DNA of 64,000 nucleotides, from the NCBI GenBank assembly GCA_946478525.1, contig CAMLCH010000009.1, positions 3,006 through 67,005 on the forward strand, in the 5' to 3' direction. Below the pieces are notes generated by a model. It did no database searches and was not told the DNA's origin. It saw nothing but the letters and a program-made list of their open reading frames with translations. Made by a program: the position numbers and the translations under genes. Shown in pieces: positions 8,701 through 18,011 of the stretch. Positions within the stretch are counted from its first letter, which is position 1, and the number at the start of each line of letters is the position of its first letter. The stretch is from Snodgrassella alvi_G. Its GTDB lineage: Bacteria; Pseudomonadota; Gammaproteobacteria; Burkholderiales; Neisseriaceae.

Positions 8701-8740
8701 AGGCTGTCTGAATGCAATTTTATGGTTCAGGCAGCCTGAA
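8701..8740 (+). terminator. gapA terminator built from DNA-uptake-like words
   Basis: AGGCTGTCTGAA at 8701-8712 pairs, with one G-T wobble, with TTCAGGCAGCCT at 8726-8737, giving a 12-bp stem and 13-nt loop followed by ATTATTGTTATT. AGGCTGCCTGAA and AGGCAGCCTGAA are published uptake-sequence dialects of Simonsiella and Kingella. AGGCAGCCTGAA itself occurs at 8729-8740, overlapping the right arm. Paired uptake sequences commonly serve as terminators in Neisseriaceae. Confidence 0.8.
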
Positions 8741-8872
8741 ATTATTGTTATTATAAAAATTATCTAACCTGATACTATTGAAAACAAGTGGTATTATTTA
8801 ACCTCAGCTAGCTGCTTTTATTCGCAATCTATCTACGAAGTGTTTTACTTCTACATTATTTAAATCAAAACC

Positions 8873-10627
8873 ATGCTTTACTATCATGTCCATCCCTACT
8901 CTCTGACCAAACATCTGTGGCAGATCAGTCTGCATTTTACTCAGGTAGACAATAAAGATTTTAGTTTAAGTTTGCCAAACTGGTTACCGGGCAGTTATAT
9001 GATTCGCGATTTTGCCCGTCATATCGTTTCACTATCCGCATGCTGCAATGGTAGACCAGCCTCAATTGTGCAAACGAATAAAAATACTTGGGTTTGTGCT
9101 GGACAAGCCGGGGATTGGCAAATAGATTATCAAGTGTATGCTTTTGATGCATCAGTGAGGGGTTCATTTCTGAGCACAGAACGTGCTTTCTTTGATGGTG
9201 CCTGTCTATTTTTACGCCACAATCAGCGTTCGCAGGAAACCTGTCAGTTACAAATAAGTGATTTACCATCATACTGGGATATTGCCACCACGATGCCATT
9301 GACTGAACAGGCACAGGTTTATCAGGCTACAGATTATCGTGCCCTGATTGACCATCCAGTCGAAATGGGAAAATTATTACGACTACCCTTCACAGCCGAT
9401 GGCATTGAGCATGAAATTATCATTAGCGGTCAATTTGCGGAATTTGATCAGCAGCGGCTAGTCGATGATGTGCAGAAAATTTGTACCACACAGATAGCCA
9501 TGTTTGCTGCACCGGCTCCATTTACGCACTATCAATTTTTATTGTATGTTGGCAAAGGTATTTACGGTGGTCTGGAACACCGATCATCAACGGCATTGCA
9601 GGCTGATCGTCATGATTTACCACAAGCAGATGCTGGTAATGATGATGCTTATATTACTTTGCTGGGTTTGTTCAGTCATGAATATTTCCACGCCTGGAAT
9701 GTTAAATCTATTATTCCAGCCGTTTTTGCTGATAGTGATCTTAGTACCGAAGCTTATACCCGTTTGTTGTGGGCATTTGAAGGTATTACATCATACTATG
9801 ATGATTTATTTTTAGTACGTAGTGGTGTAATTACGCCTGCTCAGTATCTGCAATTATTGGCTAAAACCATTACACGGGTACAACAAGGCAGTGGCCGACA
9901 GATACAAAGTTTGGCTGACTCAAGTTTTACTGCCTGGACTAAATATTATAAACAAAACGAAAATAGTCCTAATGCAATTGTCAGCTATTATCAGAAAGGT
10001 GCACTGGCAGCCTTATGCCTGGATCATTATATTCGTATGCACACACAACAGCGACAATGTCTGGATGATGTGATGCGTGCTCTGTTTCAGGATTGGTGTC
10101 AACGAGGCTGCGGCCTAGCTGAAGATGAATGGTTAAATATAGCGGAAAAGGTCACTGGACTGGATTTACAGCAGGTTTATCAACAATACATTAATACCAC
10201 CAATGATCTGCCACTGACAGAAGTTCTGGCTGAGGCCGGTGTACAACTTCAGTGGCAACCCCTACCCAGACAACATGGTGGTGCTTATGTTGAACAGCAA
10301 CCACCAAAGATAAGTGCTGCAGCAGATCTTGGCGGACGTTTTCAAGCTAGCACGCTGGGTATTGTTATGCAGCAAATTTTTAGTGATGGCTCTGCTGAAA
10401 ATGCCGGTTTGTGTGCTGGCGACCAACTTATCGCGTTGAACAACGAAATCATTGCTGACTTCACTACTCAATGGTCTCGCTTTCATCCTGATGATCACTT
10501 GAGCGTGCATTTTATCCGTAATGGTTTATTGCAACAGACTGACATGGTCATTCAGGCTGCCAGAGCGGATACCGCACTATTAAGTATTCGAAACCTGCAA
10601 CAAGTTAACAATTGGCTATTGGGTTAA
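8873..10627 (+). CDS. M61-family metallopeptidase (glycyl aminopeptidase type) with PDZ domain
   Basis: This 584-residue protein has the zinc motif HEYFHAWNVK with His269, Glu270 and His273, and a downstream FEGITSYYDD supplying a likely third ligand at Glu303. This arrangement defines the M61 peptidases. The N-terminal 200 residues form the beta-rich domain that precedes the catalytic domain in this family, including PNWLPGSYMIRDFARH. The C-terminus (about 490-570) has a PDZ-like segment, SAENAGLCAGDQLIALN. No signal peptide is visible, so it is probably cytosolic. Its natural substrates are not well defined; family members cleave N-terminal glycine or alanine. It stands between gapA and the rpfE-like gene on the same strand, 58 bases from the latter. 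Confidence 0.92.
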   Translation: MLYYHVHPYSLTKHLWQISLHFTQVDNKDFSLSLPNWLPGSYMIRDFARHIVSLSACCNGRPASIVQTNKNTWVCAGQAGDWQIDYQVYAFDASVRGSFLSTERAFFDGACLFLRHNQRSQETCQLQISDLPSYWDIATTMPLTEQAQVYQATDYRALIDHPVEMGKLLRLPFTADGIEHEIIISGQFAEFDQQRLVDDVQKICTTQIAMFAAPAPFTHYQFLLYVGKGIYGGLEHRSSTALQADRHDLPQADAGNDDAYITLLGLFSHEYFHAWNVKSIIPAVFADSDLSTEAYTRLLWAFEGITSYYDDLFLVRSGVITPAQYLQLLAKTITRVQQGSGRQIQSLADSSFTAWTKYYKQNENSPNAIVSYYQKGALAALCLDHYIRMHTQQRQCLDDVMRALFQDWCQRGCGLAEDEWLNIAEKVTGLDLQQVYQQYINTTNDLPLTEVLAEAGVQLQWQPLPRQHGGAYVEQQPPKISAAADLGGRFQASTLGIVMQQIFSDGSAENAGLCAGDQLIALNNEIIADFTTQWSRFHPDDHLSVHFIRNGLLQQTDMVIQAARADTALLSIRNLQQVNNWLLG

Positions 10628-10685
10628 TATTCCCTTCTGCTCATATCGGTTTTTTCATTAGTTTTGTCAGTAAAGTTAGGAATTC

Positions 10686-11663
10686 ATGCCGGCAAATTTA
10701 TATCTGACTTTGGTTCTGCCCGGGTTATTATGGCCTCATCATGACACTACCCTGCCGGACATAAATTTGCCGGCACTTAATAAGCTGCGCCAGTGGGGTA
10801 GATTCCGGCCACAGACTAGTAGCAGAGAGGATTTTTACCGCCAATATCTTTGGCAAAATTCATGGTTAGAACAGGCCAAAAATCAACTTAGAATTGATGA
10901 GCAGTGTCATTGTTTGATCGCGATACCAACCCACCAGCATGCTGGTTTACATCAGATACAATGTCTTAGTGGCGATATTTTAGCTTTAACACCGGTTGAA
11001 GCAGAAAATTTTTGTCAGGTATTAAATCATTGGTTTGCTGAGGAGGGCTGGGAATTACGGGTATGCCGACCCGATTTATGGATCATGATTACGCCCAAAG
11101 AACTGAAATTTAGTTCTCTTTCTTTGTTGGATCTAAATGGCTATCTGAATGGCATAACTAAACCAATTGGCCGTGATGCGCAACAGATACTGAAATTTCA
11201 GACAGAGCTTCAGATGCTGCTTCATGAACATCCCCTTAATCAGCAACGAGCACAACAAGGAGAATTGCCTATTAATGCTCTTTGGCTACAAACAGATAGT
11301 ATAGGTTCTGCTGATACAGGCTTACCACTGTATACCAATTGCTCATGGGCTTTAGCGGCACAACCACTTCCTGCAAATTATGAAACTTTTGTAGCACAAA
11401 TACATGACGATACACATATCATACTGTTCCAAGATGAGTTTTTATCTCCTTGTATACAGAATGATTTTTCGGCTTATGAACTCATGCTAAGGCAATGGGA
11501 ACAGCAATGGGGACAACCTTTATTATCGGCATTACGATCCGGAGAAGTTCGTCAACTGGATATTGTCACTGATGGCATTAGAGGTGGATTGCTACGCATA
11601 CGTAAACCGCGGATTGCTCCTTTCTGGCGCAAAATACTTCCCTTTAACGGATCAATGCTATGA
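10686..11663 (+). CDS. RpfE-like / phosphoglycerate-mutase-annotated protein upstream of recJ
   Basis: This 325-residue protein belongs, as far as I can recognise it, to the COG4255 group, variously annotated as RpfE-type regulatory protein or phosphoglycerate mutase homologue. Features are an N-terminal LVLPGLLWP, the conserved middle HWFAEEGWELRVCRPDLW, the substrate-like DLNGYLNGITKPIGRDAQQI, and PINALWLQTDSIGS. It is typically found directly upstream of recJ in beta- and gammaproteobacteria, as here, where its last four bases are ATGA shared with the recJ start. That overlap implies translational coupling. No membrane span or signal is visible. Its biochemical role is unknown, and the mutase label rests on distant similarity. 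Confidence 0.75.
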   Translation: MPANLYLTLVLPGLLWPHHDTTLPDINLPALNKLRQWGRFRPQTSSREDFYRQYLWQNSWLEQAKNQLRIDEQCHCLIAIPTHQHAGLHQIQCLSGDILALTPVEAENFCQVLNHWFAEEGWELRVCRPDLWIMITPKELKFSSLSLLDLNGYLNGITKPIGRDAQQILKFQTELQMLLHEHPLNQQRAQQGELPINALWLQTDSIGSADTGLPLYTNCSWALAAQPLPANYETFVAQIHDDTHIILFQDEFLSPCIQNDFSAYELMLRQWEQQWGQPLLSALRSGEVRQLDIVTDGIRGGLLRIRKPRIAPFWRKILPFNGSML

Positions 11664-13372
11664 AACCAGCCCGTATTCTGACTCGTCCAGTGGATGAAAA
11701 CGCCAATCGAACTTTGCTGGCACAAGGCGTCGATCCACTTTTAGCCAGATTGTATGCTACGCGTTTTGTGCAACATAAACAGGAGACGGAACACAATCTG
11801 AGCGCATTATTGCCTTTTCACGATCTGAAAAATATTCAGGCGGCCAGTGAACGGCTGGCACAGGCAATTCGTAACCAGGAAAAAATCCTGATTGTCGCCG
11901 ATTATGATGCCGATGGCGCTACTGCCTGTGCAGTTGGCATTCGTGGCTTGCAAGCCATGGGAGCCAGTATTGAATTTCTAGTTCCAAATCGTTTTGAACA
12001 TGGTTACGGATTGACGCCAGAAATTGCTGAAATGACTGCGAATGCCGGTACAAAATTACTGCTAACAGTGGATAATGGTATTGCCAGCTTAGCCGGGGTG
12101 GAACACGCACAACAGCTTGGTATGGATGTACTTATTACGGATCATCACCTACCCGGTGAAAAATTACCTGATTGCATTATTGTTAATCCAAACCAACCCG
12201 GCGATACTTTTGCCAGCAAATCTTTGGCCGGGGTCGGCGTAATGTTTTATGTATTGATGGCACTGCGTCAGCATTTACGCCAAACTGCTTGGTTCAATAG
12301 TCAGCGACCTGAACCCAATCTGGCACAATGGCTGGATCTGGTGGCTTTAGGTACTATTGCCGATGTGGTACCTCTTGATCACAATAATCGTATTTTAGTG
12401 ACTCAGGGACTTAGACGCATTCGCGCTGGAAAAATGCAGGCTGGTATCAGTGCATTATTTACGATCGCCAAACGCAAACCAGAACAGGCACAAACCATGG
12501 ATCTGGGATTTTGCATTGCTCCTCGTCTGAACGCTGCCGGTCGACTAGATGACATGAGTTTGGGCATTGCTTGTTTGCTCTGTGATGATAATGAGCAAGC
12601 CAGAGATCTGGCAGAACAACTGGATGAGCTGAATCATGAACGCCGCCAGATTCAACGGGATATGCAAAATGAAGCTGCTATGCAACTGACAGACATCAAC
12701 CCTGCTAATCACCATAGTATTGTTGTCTATCATGATAACTGGCATCAGGGTGTAGTTGGTATTGTTGCCGGCAGATTACGGGAAAAATACCACCGTCCCA
12801 GTATAGTGTTTGCACCAGCCGAAGATAATACCCTGCGCGGTTCAGGTCGTTCTATTCCTGGTCTACATCTACGCGATGCACTAGATTTGGTTAGCAAACA
12901 GCATCCCGAGCTAATTCAGAAATTTGGTGGTCATGCTATGGCTGCCGGATTAAGTTTACTGGCAACTAATTTATCAGCTTTCCAACAGGCATTTGAAAAG
13001 GTATGCAGACAACTCATTAGCAGTGAAGATCTACATCATATTTTTCAGACAGATGGAATACTCGACAGTCAGTATTTGAATTTAACGACTGCACAGTTAC
13101 TAAACACATTGGTATGGGGACAAAATTTTCCGGAACCAAGTTTCTGTAACGAATTTATTGTTGTCAATCAGCAACCTGTTGGTACTGGTCATACCAAAGC
13201 ATTATTACGTTATGATAATCAAGAGTGCGAGGCTATGTTTTTCCGCTGCACGACCACTCTACCTGAGCATATTCGCGCGGTATATCGGCTAATAGCTAAT
13301 GAATGGCGTCAAAGATGGGAATTGCAATTACATATTGATTATTGGGAAATATGCACTTATACCAATATATAG
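11660..13372 (+). CDS. recJ: Single-stranded-DNA-specific exonuclease RecJ
   Basis: The 570-residue protein has the DHH-superfamily metal motifs VADYDADGA (Asp81, Asp83 and Asp85 region) and ITDHHLPGE (Asp161-His162-His163), followed by the DHHA1 motif GGHAMAAGLSL with His425, then the C-terminal OB-type domain. RecJ degrades single-stranded DNA 5' to 3' in recombination, mismatch and base-excision repair. Its length is normal. The start overlaps the upstream gene by four bases (ATGA), so the two are one transcription and translation unit. Confidence 0.97.
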   Translation: MKPARILTRPVDENANRTLLAQGVDPLLARLYATRFVQHKQETEHNLSALLPFHDLKNIQAASERLAQAIRNQEKILIVADYDADGATACAVGIRGLQAMGASIEFLVPNRFEHGYGLTPEIAEMTANAGTKLLLTVDNGIASLAGVEHAQQLGMDVLITDHHLPGEKLPDCIIVNPNQPGDTFASKSLAGVGVMFYVLMALRQHLRQTAWFNSQRPEPNLAQWLDLVALGTIADVVPLDHNNRILVTQGLRRIRAGKMQAGISALFTIAKRKPEQAQTMDLGFCIAPRLNAAGRLDDMSLGIACLLCDDNEQARDLAEQLDELNHERRQIQRDMQNEAAMQLTDINPANHHSIVVYHDNWHQGVVGIVAGRLREKYHRPSIVFAPAEDNTLRGSGRSIPGLHLRDALDLVSKQHPELIQKFGGHAMAAGLSLLATNLSAFQQAFEKVCRQLISSEDLHHIFQTDGILDSQYLNLTTAQLLNTLVWGQNFPEPSFCNEFIVVNQQPVGTGHTKALLRYDNQECEAMFFRCTTTLPEHIRAVYRLIANEWRQRWELQLHIDYWEICTYTNI

Positions 13373-13573
13373 GCTGTATAAATACAAAAATTAACTTATA
13401 ATTAGCTAAGGTGCACCTAAATATGCTACAAATGAAATGCAATATTTTAATAAGTATATTTTTAGCATAGTGTAAACAATAAGCTGAACTGGGCCTTTAA
13501 CGCAATTACATTTAATTTAAATTTTTAGTTGCAAATATTAGTTCACAAGACATTAACATGGAATTTAGTTTGT

Positions 13574-15259
13574 ATGAGTTTGGGATTAATTAGGGTTTTA
13601 TACAAGCATCAGCTTATTGATGCAGAACAAGCAGAAAAACTACATACAGAGCTGGAGCAAAAGCATCCGGTCATCCCAGCATTGCTGCAATTAGGGCATA
13701 TTAATGCCGATAAACTGGCCTATTTTTTATCGAATGTATTTGGCATACCCTATCTTGATTTGGAACAATATAATCCAAATCTGATCCCTGCGGATCTGAT
13801 TGATAGCAGAACTATGCAACTTAACCTGTGTATACCACTTATGAAACGTGGTAACCGGCTGTTTCTGGCTGTTTCTGATCCTACACCGATCCAGCATTAT
13901 CAAAAAATTGCCTCCGAAGTTGGCTGTATACTGGATCTGACTATTGTTCGCGATGATCAGTTACGGCAGTTACTGGAAAATATTACACAAGAATCTGTTG
14001 ATCTGTTAGATGGCATAGACAGTACTCTTGACAATGCCGATGAGGTTGGTTCTACTGCCATGTCGGCCGAGGATGATGATAACAGTGAAAACGGTCCGGT
14101 CGCAAAATTCGTATTCAAAGTTTTAGGAGATGCGCTTAACTCGGGTGCCTCAGATATCCATTTTGAATTTTATGAAGAAATGGCGCGTGTGCGCTTTCGT
14201 ATTGATGGTCAATTACGGGAAGTGGTACGCATGCCACTGAATATCCGTAATCAGGTTGCTTCCCGTGTTAAGGTCATGTCCAAATTAGATATTTCTGAAA
14301 AGCGTATTCCGCAAGACGGACGCATTCAGATTCAGTTTCGCAAAGGCGCCAAACCTATTGATTTTCGTGTCAGCACCCTGCCAACTCTGTTTGGTGAGAA
14401 AATTGTAATGCGTATTCTGAATTCAGATGCAGCTTCACTAAATATTGATCAGCTTGGTTTTGAAGAATTTCAAAAAAAACTATTGCTCGAAGCCATTCAT
14501 CGTCCTTATGGTATGGTGCTGGTTACTGGCCCTACCGGTTCCGGTAAAACCGTCTCTTTGTATACTTGTCTGAATATTCTCAATACAGAAAGTTCCAATA
14601 TATCCACAGCAGAGGATCCTGCGGAAATTAATTTACCGGGTATTAATCAGGTTAATGTAAATGATAAACAAGGTCTTACTTTTGCTGCAGCATTAAAATC
14701 TTTTCTACGTCAGGATCCAGACATCATCATGGTAGGGGAAATTCGAGATCTGGAAACTGCGGATATTGCCATTAAAGCAGCACAGACTGGGCATATGGTA
14801 TTTTCGACTTTGCATACCAACAATGCTCCAGCGACATTATCGCGTATGTTAAATATGGGTGTAGCCCCATTCAATATTGCCAGTTCAGTCAATCTGATTA
14901 TGGCGCAACGCTTGGTACGGCGTTTGTGCTCTTGCAAAGCACCAGTAGAGCGACCTCCTGAGCCAGCTTTGAAAAAAGCCGGTTTTACCGATGAAGATCT
15001 GGCACGAGAATGGGTCTTTTACCGGCCAGTGGGCTGTGATCGCTGTAAAGGTAAAGGATATAAAGGGCGTGCTGGCGTCTACGAAGTGATGCCAATCAGC
15101 GAAGAAATGCAGCGCATCATTATGAATAATGGTAATGAAGTGGACATCAGTCGTCAGGCCTTAAAAGAAGGGCTGGTTGATTTACGTCACGCTGGTCTAA
15201 TGAAAGTGATGGCAGGTATTACCTCGCTGGATGAAATTCTGGCATCTACAAATGATTAA
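13574..15259 (+). CDS. pilF: Type IV pilus assembly ATPase (PilF/PilB)
   Basis: This 561-residue GspE-family ATPase powers pilin polymerisation. Residues 1-150 form the N-terminal GspE/PilB domain. The ATPase core has Walker A GPTGSGKT at residues 319-326, a Walker B-like DPDIIMVGEIRD and the box ETADIAIKAAQTGH. The tetracysteine zinc site is present as C452 and C454 with a later CDRC. The frame is open further upstream to a TTG at 13529, but MSLGLIRVLYKHQLID matches the start I recall for Neisseria PilF, so I place the start at 13574. No Shine-Dalgarno is obvious. It is followed by pilG and pilD in the usual pilus assembly order. Confidence 0.94.
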   Translation: MSLGLIRVLYKHQLIDAEQAEKLHTELEQKHPVIPALLQLGHINADKLAYFLSNVFGIPYLDLEQYNPNLIPADLIDSRTMQLNLCIPLMKRGNRLFLAVSDPTPIQHYQKIASEVGCILDLTIVRDDQLRQLLENITQESVDLLDGIDSTLDNADEVGSTAMSAEDDDNSENGPVAKFVFKVLGDALNSGASDIHFEFYEEMARVRFRIDGQLREVVRMPLNIRNQVASRVKVMSKLDISEKRIPQDGRIQIQFRKGAKPIDFRVSTLPTLFGEKIVMRILNSDAASLNIDQLGFEEFQKKLLLEAIHRPYGMVLVTGPTGSGKTVSLYTCLNILNTESSNISTAEDPAEINLPGINQVNVNDKQGLTFAAALKSFLRQDPDIIMVGEIRDLETADIAIKAAQTGHMVFSTLHTNNAPATLSRMLNMGVAPFNIASSVNLIMAQRLVRRLCSCKAPVERPPEPALKKAGFTDEDLAREWVFYRPVGCDRCKGKGYKGRAGVYEVMPISEEMQRIIMNNGNEVDISRQALKEGLVDLRHAGLMKVMAGITSLDEILASTND

Positions 15260-15312
15260 AAGAGATATCCTTATATCAAAAATAAATTAGTTAGTATTTG
15301 CGGAAAAGTATT

Positions 15313-16542
15313 ATGAATAAACCAGTAGCAGTTAAAAGCAAAATCTCGGGTATTAGCTTTAGTTTCGAAGGCAAAAATATTAAAACCGAACAGATTATCC
15401 GCGGGGAAATAGTTGCCAAAAATGAAACCGAGGCACGTGCTAAACTGACGCGCCGTCATATCCGAGTAATAAATATTAACAAGGTCAAGAAAACTCGCCA
15501 AAAGAAAATATCTGCGGCAGATATCACTGTCTTTACGCGTCAGCTTTCAACCATGATGAAATCGGGCTTACCAATGATGCAGGCCTTTGATATAGCCGCT
15601 AAAGGGCATGCCAATCCAAGCATGACATCAATGCTGTTAAATATTCGTAGCGACGTTGAACAAGGTCACGCACTAGCTGATTCATTTGCCAAATACCCTA
15701 AATATTTCGACCGTTTTTATTGTAACCTTGTTCGGGCAGGTGAAACTGGTGGTGTACTGGAATCCATCCTCGACAAATTGTCACTTTACAAAGAAAAGAC
15801 CCAAAGTATTAAGAAAAAAGTTAGGGGAGCATTAACCTATCCCATAGCGGTAGTAGTTGTCGCCATTGCGTTGATTTTTGTGATGATGATGTATGTATTG
15901 CCTGCATTTGCTAAAGTTTATCAGGAAATGGGGGTTGCCTTGCCTGGTTTAACGCAAGTAATGATGAATATTTCTGACTTCTTTGTCGCCTATGGCATAT
16001 ATATGCTTATTATACTCATTGGCGGAACTGTAGCTTTTATTAAATCAATGCAAAGATCGCAAGAACTACAAAAACGTGTCGATTACATGTTATTAAAAAT
16101 GCCGATTTTTGGTCCGATTGTCCGTAAAGCAGCAATTGCCCGCTGGGCTCGTACTACAGCAACCTTATTTGCTGCTGGTGTACCTATGGTTGAAGTGTTG
16201 GATTCAGTATCGGGTGCTACAGGCAATATTCGTTATGAAGAAGCAACACGGGATATTCGTGCTAAAGTGAATCAGGGTATTTCACTTACCTCTTCCATGG
16301 AGGCAACAGAAGTCTTTCCCAATATGGTGATCCAGATGACTCTAATTGGTGAAGAGTCTGGTTCTCTGGATGATATGCTGAATAAAGCCGCGGAATTTTA
16401 TGAGGAAGATGTCGATACTGCAGTATCACAATTATCCTCTTTGATGGAACCGATTATTATGGTCGTACTTGGATTGATTGTCGGGGTGATACTGGTTGCT
16501 ATGTATCTGCCACTATTCAACATTGGTAACGCTGTAGGTTAA
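15313..16542 (+). CDS. pilG: Type IV pilus inner-membrane platform protein (PilG/PilC)
   Basis: The 409-residue GspF-family protein has two repeated cytoplasmic T2SSF domains, each starting FTRQLSTMMKSGLPMMQAF or WARTTATLFAAGVPMVEVL, and three membrane spans (around ALTYPIAVVVVAIALIF, MLIILIGGTVAF and the C-terminal MVVLGLIVGVILVAMYL). It forms the platform on which the assembly and retraction ATPases act. A TTG 15 bases upstream also keeps the frame, but ATG at 15313 with GGAAAAG in front is the better start. It lies 53 bases after pilF and 6 bases before pilD. Confidence 0.95.
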   Translation: MNKPVAVKSKISGISFSFEGKNIKTEQIIRGEIVAKNETEARAKLTRRHIRVININKVKKTRQKKISAADITVFTRQLSTMMKSGLPMMQAFDIAAKGHANPSMTSMLLNIRSDVEQGHALADSFAKYPKYFDRFYCNLVRAGETGGVLESILDKLSLYKEKTQSIKKKVRGALTYPIAVVVVAIALIFVMMMYVLPAFAKVYQEMGVALPGLTQVMMNISDFFVAYGIYMLIILIGGTVAFIKSMQRSQELQKRVDYMLLKMPIFGPIVRKAAIARWARTTATLFAAGVPMVEVLDSVSGATGNIRYEEATRDIRAKVNQGISLTSSMEATEVFPNMVIQMTLIGEESGSLDDMLNKAAEFYEEDVDTAVSQLSSLMEPIIMVVLGLIVGVILVAMYLPLFNIGNAVG

Positions 16543-16548
16543 TAAATT

Positions 16549-17400
16549 ATGTTAATTGAAACCTGGTTACCTATACTGGTTGCCTTATTATTTGGTCTTC
16601 TGATCGGTAGTTTCCTGAATGTTGTTATTTATCGTCTTCCCATCATGATGGAGCGCAGCTGGATGGCCGAAGCACGTCAGGCTTTACAGATACCCCCTGA
16701 AGTATCTACACGTTTCAACCTGTGTTTTCCGCCTTCAGCCTGCCCAAATTGTCATCACAAAATCCGCGTATGGCAAAATATTCCTCTGGTCAGCTATCTA
16801 TTATTACGAGGCCGGTGCGCGCATTGTTCAACCACAATCAGTCCTCGTTATTTTTGTGTTGAACTACTAACAGGAATTGCCTTTGCCGCAGTTATATGGC
16901 GTTATGGCGTTACACCGGTAGCATTGGGTGGATTAATCTTAACAACCGTGTTAATTGCTTTGTGTTTTATTGATGCAGATACCCAACTGCTGCCTGATCA
17001 ACTGACCCTACCATTAATATGGTTAGGGCTACTTTTTAATTTATACAATGAATTTGTTAGTCTGCCTGCTGCTATCTGGGGGGCCGTACTCGGATATATG
17101 AGTTTATGGTCATTATACTGGCTTTTTAAACTGCTTACCGGTAAAGAAGGCATGGGCTATGGTGATTTTAAATTACTGGCAGCACTGGGCGCCTGGATGG
17201 GAGCAGCTGCATTACCAATCATCGTGTTTATGGCAGCACTAGTTGGTATTATTGCCTCAATAATTCTCAAAGTTGCCCGTGGTCAGCCAATGGCTTTTGG
17301 TCCAGCTCTGGTGATTGCCGGCTGGATCGTATGGATGGCTAATAGCCAGATAAATCAGCTAATCCAGTGGTGGTTACAACTATCTGGATTACAGTCATGA
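16549..17400 (+). CDS. pilD: Prepilin peptidase / N-methyltransferase
   Basis: The 283-residue polytopic membrane enzyme cleaves the leader of type IV prepilins and methylates the new N-terminus. It has the N-terminal GLLIGSFLNVVIYRLP block, a cytoplasmic zinc loop with two CxxC pairs (CPNC and CAHC), and the two catalytic aspartates in CFIDADTQLLPD and in the GMGYGDFKLLAALGAWMG motif of aspartyl prepilin peptidases. About seven or eight hydrophobic spans follow. Its stop TGA overlaps the coaE start ATG, so pilG-pilD-coaE-zapD-yacG form a tight operon. Confidence 0.96.
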   Translation: MLIETWLPILVALLFGLLIGSFLNVVIYRLPIMMERSWMAEARQALQIPPEVSTRFNLCFPPSACPNCHHKIRVWQNIPLVSYLLLRGRCAHCSTTISPRYFCVELLTGIAFAAVIWRYGVTPVALGGLILTTVLIALCFIDADTQLLPDQLTLPLIWLGLLFNLYNEFVSLPAAIWGAVLGYMSLWSLYWLFKLLTGKEGMGYGDFKLLAALGAWMGAAALPIIVFMAALVGIIASIILKVARGQPMAFGPALVIAGWIVWMANSQINQLIQWWLQLSGLQS

Positions 17401-18011
17401 CTTATTGGATAGGTTTGTCCGGCAGTATTGGCAGTGGTAAATCAACTGTAGCCAGTTGTTTTGCCAATTTAGGCGTACCTACCTTAAGTGCGGATGAAAT
17501 TTCCCACACTTTAACGGCTCCGGGGGGAGAGGCCTTGCCACAAATTAGAGCATATTGTGGTCAGGAGCTATTTTCAGCCGATGGAAGTCTTGATCGGGAG
17601 CTTTTACGTAATTGGGTCTTTGCTGATAGCAAAAACCGGACAATTCTAGAGACTATTTTACATCCATTAATCTGGCAAAAACTTCACCAAGCCAAACAAA
17701 AGATCGATAATACGGTACCCTATGGCATCATAGAAATTCCGCTTCTGGCTGAAAAACCTGAATTCCAAAAATTGGTACAACGGATACTAATTGTTGAGGC
17801 GCCACTTACCTGCCGCCTTAAACGTGTTCAGCAACGAAGTGGTTTAACAGAAAAGTTAACTCGTGCAATCATGGCACAACAGGCTGATGACATTAACAGA
17901 AAATCTATAGCGGATGATATCCTTAGCAATGATGGTAACTGGGAACATCTTCATCAGCAAGTTATGCACCTGCACAGTATTTATAACGCGCTAACACCGG
18001 CTAAGTCATGA
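17397..18011 (+). CDS. coaE: Dephospho-CoA kinase
   Basis: This 204-residue P-loop kinase starts MTYWIGLSGSIGSGKST, with the Walker A at residues 9-17, and continues with the CoaE blocks ADEISHTLT, HPLIWQKL and IEIPLLAE. It phosphorylates dephospho-CoA, the last step of coenzyme A synthesis. The ATG at 17397 overlaps the pilD stop; a longer open frame begins at 17367 but would duplicate pilD coding sequence, so the ATGA start is preferred. Its 3' end overlaps zapD by four bases. Confidence 0.95.
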   Translation: MTYWIGLSGSIGSGKSTVASCFANLGVPTLSADEISHTLTAPGGEALPQIRAYCGQELFSADGSLDRELLRNWVFADSKNRTILETILHPLIWQKLHQAKQKIDNTVPYGIIEIPLLAEKPEFQKLVQRILIVEAPLTCRLKRVQQRSGLTEKLTRAIMAQQADDINRKSIADDILSNDGNWEHLHQQVMHLHSIYNALTPAKS

